Counted from the first letter of the stretch, positions 44,374 through 53,097 are shown. The stretch: 64,000 nt of DNA from Acidobacteriota bacterium (GCA_021325515.1 JAJPHC010000063.1:1-64000); one strand, 5' to 3'. The notes: generated by a model not told the origin, from the letters alone. Translations and numbers: made by a program.

Positions 44374-45495
44374 CTAATGCGCGTGGGCGTGATCGTGATC
44401 GTGATCGTGATGATGATGCTCATCGGGGCCGTGCGTGTGTCCCAGCATCCCGCTCTCGATCTGCTTCACGATCGACTGCGCGAGATCGCGGAATGACGCC
44501 GCGGCGGCAGACGACGGATCGAGCACCACGATCGGCTCGCCGCTGTCTCCTCCCACCACGACCTTCGGATCGAGCGGCACTTCGCCGAGGAAGGGGACGC
44601 CGAGGAGCTCGGCAGTCTTGCGGCCGCCGCCGTGCCCGAAGATCTCTTCCCGCTCGCCGCAATGCCTGCAGATGTAGAAGCTCATGTTCTCGACGATGCC
44701 GATCACCGGCACGTTGACCTTGCGGAACATCGCCAGGCCTTTGCGCGCGTCGATGAGCGCCACGTCCTGCGGCGTTGTCACGATGACCGCCCCTGTCAGC
44801 GGCACCTTCTGCGTCATCGTGAGCTGCGCATCGCCGGTGCCCGGCGGCAGATCGATGATCATGAAGTCGAGCACGCCCCATTTCACATCGGTGAGGAACT
44901 GATCGAGCGCCTTCATCACCATCGGGCCGCGCCAGATGACCGGCGTATCCGGATCGGTGATGAGTCCCAGCGACATGGTCTTCACGCCATGGTTTTCCAT
45001 CGGCATGATCTTCTCGTCCGACTCATCGATCTGCGGCCGCCCTTCGATGCCGAGCATCATCTGCTGCGATGGACCGTAGATGTCCGCATCGAGCAGCCCG
45101 ACCGTGTAGCCGAGCGAGCGGAGCGCGAGCGCGAGATTCGTCGACACCGTCGACTTCCCGACGCCTCCCTTGCCGGAGGCGACGGCGATCTTGTACTTCA
45201 CATCGCCCAGGATTCCGCCTTGTGCCGCCGGTGCGGATGCAGCAGGCTGACGCGCGCCGATGTCGAGCGACACATGCACGTTCGTCACGCCGGGCAGCGC
45301 CTTCACCGCTTCTTCCGCATCGTGCGCGATCTGCTCGCCGACCTTCGGATTCTCCGTCTGGAAGCGGATGGTGAAGATCACGCTGCCGCCTTCGACGCGG
45401 AGATCGTGAACGAATCCGAACGAGACGATGTCGCGCGAGAGTCCGGGGAAGCGAACCTTCTTCAGCGCCTCAAGTACGTCTTCCTGTGTTGCCAT
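44374..45495 (-). CDS. mrp: Mrp/ApbC-type iron-sulfur cluster carrier ATPase
   Basis: 373 residues from the ATG at 45495. An N-terminal MIP18/DUF59 domain (about 1-85) precedes a P-loop ATPase with GKGGVGKSTVSTNLA and the cluster-binding CRHCG pair. It likely carries 4Fe-4S clusters to apoproteins. The last 20 residues are a His/Asp-rich tail, encoded by GATCGT-like hexamers, that may bind metal. It overlaps the LOG gene by 26 bases. Confidence 0.93.
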   Translation of the reverse strand: MATQEDVLEALKKVRFPGLSRDIVSFGFVHDLRVEGGSVIFTIRFQTENPKVGEQIAHDAEEAVKALPGVTNVHVSLDIGARQPAASAPAAQGGILGDVKYKIAVASGKGGVGKSTVSTNLALALRSLGYTVGLLDADIYGPSQQMMLGIEGRPQIDESDEKIMPMENHGVKTMSLGLITDPDTPVIWRGPMVMKALDQFLTDVKWGVLDFMIIDLPPGTGDAQLTMTQKVPLTGAVIVTTPQDVALIDARKGLAMFRKVNVPVIGIVENMSFYICRHCGEREEIFGHGGGRKTAELLGVPFLGEVPLDPKVVVGGDSGEPIVVLDPSSAAAASFRDLAQSIVKQIESGMLGHTHGPDEHHHHDHDHDHAHAH

Positions 45496-46237
45496 TTCGA
45501 TTCTTCTCCTCTTTGAAGCGCTCGTACGAGGCACGAATGATCGGAATCGCCTCTTCAGAGGAGGAGACGACGGACACCACGTCGAGATCGCCGGGGCTGA
45601 CCAGACCACGCTCGACCATCGTCTGCTGGATCCAGTCGATCAAACCGGGCCACATTGTACCGACGAGGATGAGCGGATGCTCTGTGACGTGCTTCACCTG
45701 CAGAAGCTGCCAGACCATGAACAGCTCGAGCGCGGTTCCTATGCCGCCGGGAAAGACGATGAACGCCGACGACAGCCGGACGAAGTGGTGCAGCCGCGAG
45801 AAGAACGTTCGGTGGCGGAAGACCTTGTTGACGAATGGGTTGGCGCCTTCTTCCTTCGGAAGATGGATGGCGAGGCCGAACGAGCGCGCGTGGCTCTCGA
45901 CCTGCCCTTCGACCGCGCCGGCGTTCGCCGCCTCCATGAGTCCGGGTCCGCCGCCGGTGACGATGTCCACGCCCATCCTCGCCAGCTCGTAGCTGAGCTT
46001 CTTCACCTCGGCGTAGATCGGATCGCCCGGCTGGATGCGCGAGCTGCCGAAGATCGACACGCGATAGTGCTCGACCCGCTCCGGCTGGATCTGATCGAGA
46101 TCGTTGATCGTGTCCCAGAGGTGATAGATCGCGCGATCGAGAATGTGACTCGGATCGATCGATGAACGTTTCTTTGCTGTCGCCTTGCGGAGCTCTTCGA
46201 GCTGAGGAGTGGTCGTCCGATCTTTTTCGCTGGCCAT
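45470..46237 (-). CDS. LOG-family protein (lysine decarboxylase-like)
   Basis: 255 residues. The PGGIGTALELF motif and GGGPGLMEAANAGA define the LOG family, which includes cytokinin-activating phosphoribohydrolases and PpnN-like nucleotide nucleosidases. It probably cleaves nucleoside monophosphates. It starts directly after the SPOR-gene stop and overlaps mrp, so SPOR-LOG-mrp form one operon. Confidence 0.9.
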   Translation of the reverse strand: MASEKDRTTTPQLEELRKATAKKRSSIDPSHILDRAIYHLWDTINDLDQIQPERVEHYRVSIFGSSRIQPGDPIYAEVKKLSYELARMGVDIVTGGGPGLMEAANAGAVEGQVESHARSFGLAIHLPKEEGANPFVNKVFRHRTFFSRLHHFVRLSSAFIVFPGGIGTALELFMVWQLLQVKHVTEHPLILVGTMWPGLIDWIQQTMVERGLVSPGDLDVVSVVSSSEEAIPIIRASYERFKEEKNRNGNTGRRT

Positions 46238-46897
46238 CTATTTCACGATCCAGACATCCTTCGCATATTCGCGAAGCTTCGGCTCCGCAGCGCGCGCTTC
46301 CACCTCGGTGGCGAACTTCACGCGGACGCGAAAGATCGGGCCCTTCTCGTTCGACCCACGATCGACATAGGCACCTGTGAAGCCTGCGCCGATGACTTTG
46401 GCGGCGAGTGCTTCAGCGGTTTTCTGATCGGAGCTCGAGAGGAGCTGCGCGTAGACGGAGGGACCCGCTTGCGGAGCCGGCGCCTTGTGAATCACAGGCG
46501 CTTCGGCTGTCGTGGTGGAAGGCGCGGCCGGCGTCGGAGCAGGCAGAGGCGCGGGCGCCTGTCCTGCACTTGTTTCCGTGATCGTCGGCGCAGCAGCCGA
46601 GTCTGTGACAGGCGCAGTGGAGGTCGCGGTGGACGTCGATTTGAAATCGTCCGCATTGACGCCGAGCTCGACGATGCGTCCATCATCTTTCTTCTTCGGC
46701 ATCACGCTCGCCTCGGTGATCACCGCAGGCTCCTTGCGCACGATCAGCCGCTCGTCGTTCTGACCCTTGCCGATCATCAGGCCGAAGGCGAACGACGCAG
46801 CCAGAGAGAGCAGCAGGAGGACGAAGGCGAGAAAGGCCTGCCCTGCCGTCAGCGAGATTTCATAGTGGGATTGATCGTCGTTGAGCTCGTCGGACAT
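46238..46897 (-). CDS. SPOR-domain membrane protein
   Basis: 219 residues from the ATG at 46897 (GGGAGGGAGGG upstream). One membrane helix near residues 20-42, an alanine/proline-rich linker, then a C-terminal SPOR domain (about 140-219, YAQLLSSSDQKTAEALAAKV). SPOR domains bind denuded peptidoglycan at division sites. It is a bitopic inner-membrane protein with the SPOR domain in the periplasm. Confidence 0.87.
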   Translation of the reverse strand: MSDELNDDQSHYEISLTAGQAFLAFVLLLLSLAASFAFGLMIGKGQNDERLIVRKEPAVITEASVMPKKKDDGRIVELGVNADDFKSTSTATSTAPVTDSAAAPTITETSAGQAPAPLPAPTPAAPSTTTAEAPVIHKAPAPQAGPSVYAQLLSSSDQKTAEALAAKVIGAGFTGAYVDRGSNEKGPIFRVRVKFATEVEARAAEPKLREYAKDVWIVK

Positions 46898-46922
46898 CAC
46901 ACCCTCCCTCCCTTTGGGGATC

Positions 46923-47014
46923 GAAATTGAAAATGGAAAATTGAAAATTGAAAATTTCCCGAAATCTCGATCGCGTCATTCATTTTCAATTTTCAATTTT
47001 CAATTTTTCAATTT
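46923..47014. repeat. Inverted arms of AAAATTG heptamers
   Basis: The left arm (46923-46957) and right arm (46981-47014) are near-perfect reverse complements, each built from AAAATTG units (period 7, with one 8-base unit), separated by about 23 bases. The right arm contains the stop codon of the lipoprotein gene at 47008. It is extremely AT-rich against the surrounding DNA. Confidence 0.9.
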
Positions 47015-47685
47015 GCCGAGCGTGGAGCGGCAGGCCCAGCCGCGTTCCAGTTTGTGTGATAGACGACGCCATTGTCAAAGTAGATGGCAGAGGCGCCGCC
47101 GTCGGATTTCGGATAGATCCAGACCGAGTAAACGCGGCTGTTCTGAACGACCTGCTTGATCCAGTCCTCGCGCGGAAGACCGACGAGCTTGCGGACCTCG
47201 TCTTCCTTCATTCCCTGCTTCACACCGGCGAAGGCATTCATCGAGACGAAGCGCCGTTGCTCGGCCTCGCCGGCTTTCCTCAGTGCTTCCGCATTCTGCG
47301 GTTCGTACTTCAGCGCCTCGCGATAGAGCTCGATCGCCCGGTCGTACCGCGAGAGGATGTTCATGTACTCATCGCCGAGCATGATCTTCTCTTTCGCAAA
47401 CAGCGTTGCGGCGCGCGGATCGGCGGTGCGCTTGTAATACTCGTCGAGCTTGTCGATGAACGACACGTACAGTTGCTCGATCTTCTGATGATTGGCGAGA
47501 AGAAGCTCGATCTGCTGCTTGCGCGATGCATCGGCGGGGGGCTTCGGCTGCGCGTTGCGCATGGTCTGAAGCCACTGGTAGTCGGCCTCGATCAGGCTCC
47601 ACTCATGGTCATTGGGAGCCTTGGCCGGGGCGGATGAGACACAAGCCGACAGAAGCAGTGAGAGAAGGATCAGGGATTTCCGCAT
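47008..47685 (-). CDS. Lipoprotein with TPR-like region
   Basis: 225 residues from the ATG at 47685. Lipobox LLSAC at about residues 9-14. The middle (about 95-150) has a TPR-like pair (YDRAIELYREALKYEPQNAEAL). The C-terminal 80 residues have VKQGMKEDEVRKLVGLP, which resembles the small BamE/SmpA strand-helix motif. The TGA stop lies in the AAAATTG repeat. Confidence 0.75.
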   Translation of the reverse strand: MRKSLILLSLLLSACVSSAPAKAPNDHEWSLIEADYQWLQTMRNAQPKPPADASRKQQIELLLANHQKIEQLYVSFIDKLDEYYKRTADPRAATLFAKEKIMLGDEYMNILSRYDRAIELYREALKYEPQNAEALRKAGEAEQRRFVSMNAFAGVKQGMKEDEVRKLVGLPREDWIKQVVQNSRVYSVWIYPKSDGGASAIYFDNGVVYHTNWNAAGPAAPRSAN

Positions 47686-47697
47686 CGAACCGTGGTT

Positions 47698-47703
47698 ATT
47701 GTA
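47698..47703 (-). promoter_or_regulatory. Candidate -10 box (TACAAT)
   Basis: On the minus strand TACAAT ends 12 bases before the lipoprotein ATG at 47685, giving an expected leader of about six bases. Confidence 0.4.
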
Positions 47704-47717
47704 ACTGAGGAGCGCGT

Positions 47718-48827
47718 TCACTTCTTCAACGCGTTCGCCAGCTTCACGACTTCCGCTTCCATCCCCGCGCCGAACTCTGCCTTGATCTCCAGAATCCAGC
47801 CGTAGAGCAGCTCGCTGAGGACATCCTGCACGAGCGCCATGTGATTCTGCGTTCCGCTGGCGATGACGTTGTTGTAGAGCTGATCGAAGTCGACGCGCGC
47901 TTCGTTCACGAAGTTCATGCCCGACAGATACGGCATGGTGTCCGGCGAGAGATGCAGGAGCACGCGATCGACGAAGTCGTAGACGTGATCGCCGATCCGT
48001 TGAAACACGAGGGAGAAGATCTGCTGGAAGAGGCCGTTGTAGCGCTCGACCAGACCCTCGAGCTCGTACTCCGATTCGATGGCCGCACGCTTTTCGGATG
48101 TGGCCTCGCCGCCCGCATCCTGGACGAAATTCACCGCCAGCAATCCCCACAGCGTGCGGCACGTGACGAAGTTCGAGAGGTAGCTGCGCGCGCAGATCTG
48201 CTCGATGGTCTGCGGTTCCGTCAGCAGCGAGAGGATGAGCGAGTCTTCGTCGCCGAGCTCGAGGCTGTAGGCCTTCATGTCGGCGCCGGGAACCGCTTCC
48301 AGCATGCGGTCGAGCCGCGCGAGTCCGCGCCAGATCAGCGACCAGTGCTCGATCTGCCGCACTCCGTCGATCATCAACCGTTCCGTCGGGAGATTCAGCT
48401 TGATGATCTCCGCCGGGAACTCCGCGTTGAACTCGATCGTGTAGGAACCGGATCTGCGTGCGAGAGCAGTGACGATGATGCCGCGGACCTGCTTCTCGAT
48501 CGCGCGGCTCAGTTCCTCCGGCCGAAGATAACCAAGCTCACACAGCAGCGCCCCGATGCGATGCGAGACGACGAGGCGCGACATCGCCGTTTCGTACTCA
48601 TGCAGATTCAGATCGCCAGAGCGCAGCAGCGTCTCCGCGAGGCCCATGTCGGGATCGCTGCTCGCCGCGTAGACGATCCGTCCCTCCTCGAAGTAGATCG
48701 AGTCGTTGCGGCTTCCCGCCTGCAGCGAGACGATCCCTGTCTCCCCGCTCCGCACGAACGATCGGAAGAGATCCGGCACCGTCGTTTCCTCGAGGGCGCC
48801 GTCGATAGTGAGATGGTCTTCGGACAT
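47718..48827 (-). CDS. DUF4388-domain protein
   Basis: 369 residues from the ATG at 48827. An N-terminal DUF4388 (PATAN-like) domain, IDGALEETTVPDLFRSFVRSGETG, is followed by helical and winged-helix-like segments with no clear output. DUF4388 proteins often accompany two-component or GTPase signalling. A GGDEF gene lies directly upstream on the same strand. A TATCGT box six bases before the ATG supports this start. Confidence 0.8.
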   Translation of the reverse strand: MSEDHLTIDGALEETTVPDLFRSFVRSGETGIVSLQAGSRNDSIYFEEGRIVYAASSDPDMGLAETLLRSGDLNLHEYETAMSRLVVSHRIGALLCELGYLRPEELSRAIEKQVRGIIVTALARRSGSYTIEFNAEFPAEIIKLNLPTERLMIDGVRQIEHWSLIWRGLARLDRMLEAVPGADMKAYSLELGDEDSLILSLLTEPQTIEQICARSYLSNFVTCRTLWGLLAVNFVQDAGGEATSEKRAAIESEYELEGLVERYNGLFQQIFSLVFQRIGDHVYDFVDRVLLHLSPDTMPYLSGMNFVNEARVDFDQLYNNVIASGTQNHMALVQDVLSELLYGWILEIKAEFGAGMEAEVVKLANALKK

Positions 48828-48833
48828 GAGGAA

Positions 48834-48839
48834 ACGATA
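48834..48839 (-). promoter_or_regulatory. Candidate -10 box (TATCGT), near-leaderless
   Basis: On the minus strand TATCGT ends six bases before the DUF4388 ATG at 48827. Confidence 0.4.
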
Positions 48840-48851
48840 ACAGAAGGAGCG

Positions 48852-48866
48852 CGGGCGTCTCGCCCG
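48852..48866. repeat. Dispersed GC palindrome CGGGCGTCTCGCCCG
   Basis: The exact reverse complement of the core at 4250-4264, with matching flanking sequence (GGAGCGCGGGCGTCTC), in the gap between the GGDEF stop (48879) and the DUF4388 start. Confidence 0.7.
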
Positions 48867-48878
48867 GCCGCTCACCTC

Positions 48879-50165
48879 CTACATCGCTGCGGGCCGCGTT
48901 GCGTCTTCGATCGTCGCGACGCCGACTGCGTTCTTCGTCGTCGACTTGACGCGATACATCGCGGCGTCGGCCTGGCGGATGAGGCCGTCCTTGGTGATGC
49001 CGTGCGTCGGATACGTCGCGATGCCGAAGCTCGCCGTGATCGAGATCTCCACCGTCGGCTCGAGCCGGAACGCGCTCGCCGTCATCGACTTCTTCACGCG
49101 GTTTGCGACGAGCATCGCCTGATCCGAATCCGTCTGCGGGAGGATGATGCAGAACTCGTCGCCGCCGAAGCGGACGACTTTGTCGATGCCGCGCACCGCG
49201 CTGAGAATCCGCTTCGCGACTTCCTGCAACGTGCGTGAGCCGCTGAGATGCCCGTAGAAGTTGTTCACCATCTTCAGATCGTCGAGGTCGAGGAAGATGA
49301 TGCTGAACAGCGACCCGTAGCGGCGCGCGCGCTCGATCTCCTCGTCGAGGTAAGACTCGAAGAAGCGGCGGTTGTAGGCCTTCGTCAGGTCATCGCGCAT
49401 CGCAAGATCGCGGCTGCGCGTCAACTGGTAGATGTTGCCGAGCACACCCGTCACCGCGGTCAGATAGCGCGTGACGCTGTTGCTCGTCTCCTGATCGAGC
49501 TCGTCGTTCGCCGTGATCGGAACTTTGATCACGCCGATGAGATCCTGCTCGAACTGCAACGGCATGACGATCATCCCGGCCTGCCGGTCGAATTCGATGA
49601 ACTTGCCCGAGGCCAGGGCGCGCTGGAGGACGTCGGGAGGAATGCCGGGTAGAAATTCGCCGGTCTCCTGATAGCTCAGGTCATTGCTGAAGCTGACGAC
49701 GTAGCGCTCCATCCGCGGATCGTGCAGGAACAACGTGCCGCGCGCGAGCCCGAGAATGTTGAGCACCGTCCGAGTGATGCGCTCGGAGACTTCCTTCGCC
49801 TCCACCATCGACATCAGCTCGTGAATCTGCGTCAGGTATCCGACCTCCGCCTCGAGCTGCGCCGCGTGCACCGCGGCGTCGGCGAGATCGGTTGCGAATG
49901 CGAGGTAGTGCTCCGGTGACGCGAGGAACGTCTGCCGGTCGATCACGAGCTCGCCCTGGCGGCGATTTTCGTGCGGCCCCAGGATGATGCGGACCAGACT
50001 CTTGCGGGGAGGATCGGTGAACAGCGGCGCCTGGTCTTCATCCAGGATCACGACGCGCGAAAGATCGCGCTCGCTGTCCAATGCGAAGTCTCTTCCCGGG
50101 CACTTCTCGCGAAGTGCAGCGACGAGATCATCGCGATCGCTGAACACGCCGACGAACTGACTCAT
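48879..50165 (-). CDS. Diguanylate cyclase with N-terminal sensor region
   Basis: 428 residues from the ATG at 50165; an in-frame ATG six codons upstream (50183) is an alternative. The N-terminal 260 residues include a GAF-like domain (IHELMSMVEAKEVSERITRTV), then GGDEF with intact RFGGDEF and the inhibitory site RGID five residues before it. It is predicted to make cyclic di-GMP from GTP. It shares its short divergent gap with the glycosyltransferase gene. Confidence 0.93.
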   Translation of the reverse strand: MSQFVGVFSDRDDLVAALREKCPGRDFALDSERDLSRVVILDEDQAPLFTDPPRKSLVRIILGPHENRRQGELVIDRQTFLASPEHYLAFATDLADAAVHAAQLEAEVGYLTQIHELMSMVEAKEVSERITRTVLNILGLARGTLFLHDPRMERYVVSFSNDLSYQETGEFLPGIPPDVLQRALASGKFIEFDRQAGMIVMPLQFEQDLIGVIKVPITANDELDQETSNSVTRYLTAVTGVLGNIYQLTRSRDLAMRDDLTKAYNRRFFESYLDEEIERARRYGSLFSIIFLDLDDLKMVNNFYGHLSGSRTLQEVAKRILSAVRGIDKVVRFGGDEFCIILPQTDSDQAMLVANRVKKSMTASAFRLEPTVEISITASFGIATYPTHGITKDGLIRQADAAMYRVKSTTKNAVGVATIEDATRPAAM

Positions 50166-50185
50166 TTGACCGTAGCGCTCCATTC

Positions 50186-50191
50186 TACAAT
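50186..50191 (+). promoter_or_regulatory. Candidate -10 box (TACAAT)
   Basis: TACAAT ends 12 bases before the ATG at 50204, giving a very short leader. Confidence 0.4.
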
Positions 50192-50203
50192 GCGCAACTT
50201 CTG

Positions 50204-51022
50204 ATGCGCATCGCGCAACTCGTTCTCCCCGATTCCTCCTCCTACGAGCGGAAGTGCCAGCGCCTCGATGCCGCCGCACTCGCGCCGCGCCACGAGGTCG
50301 TGCTGATCGCCGATCCCAGGGAAGCCGCCGGCTTCGATCTGGCGCATGTCTATGGCCCGAGAGAACTTCCGCCTGCGATGTTCGCCGGCTTTCCGGTTGC
50401 CTATGTGGCAAGCGGCGACGTCCACAAGCCGCGATTTTCCTTCCGTGCACCCGTCGAACCGGACTACGTGCTTTCGCCGGTCGAAGGCGATGACCTCACG
50501 CTCCTGCCGGAAGCGGTGGCGGATGAATATTTCCCGTCGTCTCCACTCCGCGCGCCGGGCGAGAAGGGCGCGCCGCACGTCATCGCATCGATCGACCGTC
50601 CTTCGACCCGCAACATCGTCGAGCAGACGCTCGCGCGCATCCGCCGCTTTCGCGAAGACATCGAATGGCAGCTCTTCACTCACGATCCGCGGCCGGACGA
50701 GCTCTCGCCGCTTGGCGCCTGGATCGATCCCGCGATCGATGCCTACGACTACGACGGCTGCACGGCGGAAGCGCTCGTCGCAGGCCTCCCCGTCATCGCC
50801 TCACGCACTCCGATCAACGTGCATCGCTGCGAAGAGGGACGCACCGGACTGCTGGTTCCCCCTCGCGATCCCAACGAGCTCGTTCATGCGATACTAGCCG
50901 CCCTGTTCAAGCCTGAGGTGGCCGAACCGAGAGTCAACGCGGCCCGACAGACCGCGTCGAAGTTTCGTATCAGACAGCGCCTTCGTGTGCTTGGCCAGAT
51001 CTACGAGAACGTGACCACATGA
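50204..51022 (+). CDS. Compact GT4-like glycosyltransferase
   Basis: 272 residues, shorter than usual GT4 enzymes (350-400). The C-terminal half keeps the sugar-nucleotide-binding end: DGCTAEALVAGLPVIASRTPINVHRCEEGRTGLLVPPRDPNEL-type positions. The N-terminal acceptor domain is reduced. It may be an enzyme with a small acceptor or a degenerate binding protein. It overlaps the CCA/poly(A) polymerase gene by four bases (ATGA). Confidence 0.7.
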   Translation: MRIAQLVLPDSSSYERKCQRLDAAALAPRHEVVLIADPREAAGFDLAHVYGPRELPPAMFAGFPVAYVASGDVHKPRFSFRAPVEPDYVLSPVEGDDLTLLPEAVADEYFPSSPLRAPGEKGAPHVIASIDRPSTRNIVEQTLARIRRFREDIEWQLFTHDPRPDELSPLGAWIDPAIDAYDYDGCTAEALVAGLPVIASRTPINVHRCEEGRTGLLVPPRDPNELVHAILAALFKPEVAEPRVNAARQTASKFRIRQRLRVLGQIYENVTT

Positions 51023-52248
51023 CTTCGATCTCCGAGCTTCCCAACCCGCAGCGTCGCGCTCTCGAGCTCGTGAAACAGGTGGCCACGGAAAAGGGACTCA
51101 AACCTTTCCTCGTCGGCGGTCCTGTCCGCGATCTCCTCCTCGGCCGTCCCGCGATCGACATCGATCTCACGCTGGAGGAAGGGAGTGCGGAGCTCGCGCG
51201 CGGCGTCGCGAAAGCAGTCAACGGGCGTGTCCGCTCGTTCCCGCAGTTCCTCACCTACAAAGTCGAAGGCGATGGTCTGCCGGAGATCGACATCGCGACG
51301 GCGCGCAAGGAGAAGTACCGCGCGCCCGGCGCACTGCCGACGGTGAGTGAAGGAAAGCTGCGCGACGATCTTCAGCGCCGCGATTTTTCGATCAATGCGA
51401 TCGCGATGAGTCTCGGCGACGAGTCGCTGCAGGATCCTCTGCATGGCGAGAGCGACCTGCGCCAGCGGCTCATTCGCGTGCTGCACGAGAAGAGCTTCAT
51501 CGATGATCCGACGCGCGTCTTCCGCGCGATCCGCCTCGCGACGCGCCTCGACTTCGCACTCGATGACAAGACGTTCGAGCTGATGAGCGAAGCGATCGCC
51601 ACCGGCGCATTCGCCACCATCTCGAAGGAGCGCGTCTGGCACGAGACGTTCCTCGCGATGGACGAGCAGGCGGCACCGCAGGTGCTGGCCGAACTGCGCC
51701 ACAGCGGCGCACTCGACATCGTGTTCGGGCCGCCGCGTGACGACGTGCGTCCGCAGCTCGACGAAGTCGCACGCGTGCTGGCCAACGAGCCTGATCTCGA
51801 CCGCTACGTGCTCTACACGGGCGTGCTGCTGCGCGGCGACGCCGATGCAACCTCGCGGCTCGAAGGCTCGGGGTTTTCACAGAAGCGTGCGAGGAACGCG
51901 CTGCATATCGCCTACGACCTCACGCGCTTCGAAGATGCGCTGGCCTCTGCTCACAATGACCGGCAGCGCTTCCGCCTCTACAAGAATGCGACGCCGGAGA
52001 TGCGCGCCCTCATCGGAGCTCATGACCCGGACGAAGCGGCGCGGCTCGTGCGCTTCCGGGAGTTTCTCGATTTCAAGCTGCCGCTCCGCGGCAACGAGCT
52101 CGAAGTCCCCGGCGGTCCGCACGTGGCGAAGGCGCTGGAACGAACGCGCGAGGCCGTGTTCAACGGTGAGATCACCGTTGACGAAGCCCGCGAGTTTGCG
52201 CGCGAAATCGCGCTGAAGTACCTTAATGAAACCAGAATTGAAAATTGA
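51019..52248 (+). CDS. Class II CCA tRNA nucleotidyltransferase / poly(A) polymerase
   Basis: 409 residues. The head-domain motifs are GGPVRDLLLGRPAIDIDLT (Gly-Gly-x-Val-Arg-Asp with the DxD metal site), RRDFSINAIA, and DPTRVFRAIRLATRLDF. It adds CCA to tRNA 3' ends or poly(A) tails; the two cannot be told apart by eye. The last codons and the TGA stop are part of the AAAATTG repeat. Confidence 0.9.
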   Translation: MTSISELPNPQRRALELVKQVATEKGLKPFLVGGPVRDLLLGRPAIDIDLTLEEGSAELARGVAKAVNGRVRSFPQFLTYKVEGDGLPEIDIATARKEKYRAPGALPTVSEGKLRDDLQRRDFSINAIAMSLGDESLQDPLHGESDLRQRLIRVLHEKSFIDDPTRVFRAIRLATRLDFALDDKTFELMSEAIATGAFATISKERVWHETFLAMDEQAAPQVLAELRHSGALDIVFGPPRDDVRPQLDEVARVLANEPDLDRYVLYTGVLLRGDADATSRLEGSGFSQKRARNALHIAYDLTRFEDALASAHNDRQRFRLYKNATPEMRALIGAHDPDEAARLVRFREFLDFKLPLRGNELEVPGGPHVAKALERTREAVFNGEITVDEAREFAREIALKYLNETRIEN

Positions 52249-52339
52249 AAATTGAACACTGACAATAGAGCCGTGCACACCAGCCGCAGGCCAGGGAGCC
52301 TGGCCGTCCTGCTCTTTTCAATTTTCAATTTTCAATTTG
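52234..52339. repeat. AAAATTG-heptamer inverted pair across a gene junction
   Basis: The left arm (52234-52256) has the form GAATTGAAAATTGAAAATTG; the right arm (52315-52339) is its mirror image. The left arm holds the stop codon of the upstream gene (TGA at 52246-52248). The right arm encodes the signal-peptide core of the downstream gene. Between them GGCCAGG pairs with CCTGGCC at 52289-52305. Confidence 0.9.
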
Positions 52340-53097
52340 CCATCTGCGCCAGCGCGCAAACCCAGCCTCACGACATCACGCAGGTCGACACGGCGCCGTC
52401 CGGCGGCGCGATCGCAGTTCCACTCCCGGAGTCGCAGGCGCGACGGCTGAGAAAGTACGAGATCCCCGAGCTCGTCGGAACACGCCAGGCGCTCGGCCCG
52501 CAGTTGATCGACGGCCGGCTCCCCCGCCCTCTGGTCGATTTCCGCGCCTTCGCCGGCCCTGTCGAGCAGCGTATCTCGCTGTTCGAAGGCGGCCTCGTCG
52601 CGATTTCGATGAACGGCGCGGGGGGCACGATCCGCAAGAAGATGATCATTCCGCAGGATGCGCTCACTGCGTATCTGAAGATGATCAACGCGACGAATCT
52701 CGCCGCGGTGCAGGAGCGCTCGCTGCCGAATGCCACGGGCAGCGCCAGCGCTCAACTGCGCGCGTACGATGATCGCGGTGCGTTCGTCGAGCGCCGCTTC
52801 GACCCGACTGCAGCACTTCCAAAGCCGCTGCAGGATCAGGTGCTCCCGCTGCAGGATCTTCTTCGTGCGATGTCCGAGGACCGCACCGTCACGAATACCG
52901 TCGCCGGCTACGATCCGCAGATCGGCGATCAGCTCGTCGGCGACGACAAGAAGACGTGGAAGGTCGTGCGCGTCATCGCCGACTCGAACATCGTCGTGCT
53001 GCATTGCACGACCGATCCGACCACGATCTACGTGCAGAAAAAGGATCTGTACAACTACTTCATCGGCGCGGCGCCAAAGGCTCCTCAACAACCCTGA
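52273..53097 (+). CDS. Exported protein with repeat-derived signal peptide
   Basis: 274 residues from the GTG at 52273, 25 bases after the upstream stop. The signal peptide (charged MHTSRRPGS, hydrophobic core, cleavage at ASA) has its core encoded by the AAAATTG repeat arm. The mature protein has no recognised domain; it shows beta-rich blocks and a DKKTWKVVRVIADSNIVVLH stretch. It overlaps rsmD by one stop/start (TGATG). An upstream TTG at 52252 is an alternative start. Confidence 0.65.
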   Translation: MHTSRRPGSLAVLLFSIFNFQFAICASAQTQPHDITQVDTAPSGGAIAVPLPESQARRLRKYEIPELVGTRQALGPQLIDGRLPRPLVDFRAFAGPVEQRISLFEGGLVAISMNGAGGTIRKKMIIPQDALTAYLKMINATNLAAVQERSLPNATGSASAQLRAYDDRGAFVERRFDPTAALPKPLQDQVLPLQDLLRAMSEDRTVTNTVAGYDPQIGDQLVGDDKKTWKVVRVIADSNIVVLHCTTDPTTIYVQKKDLYNYFIGAAPKAPQQP

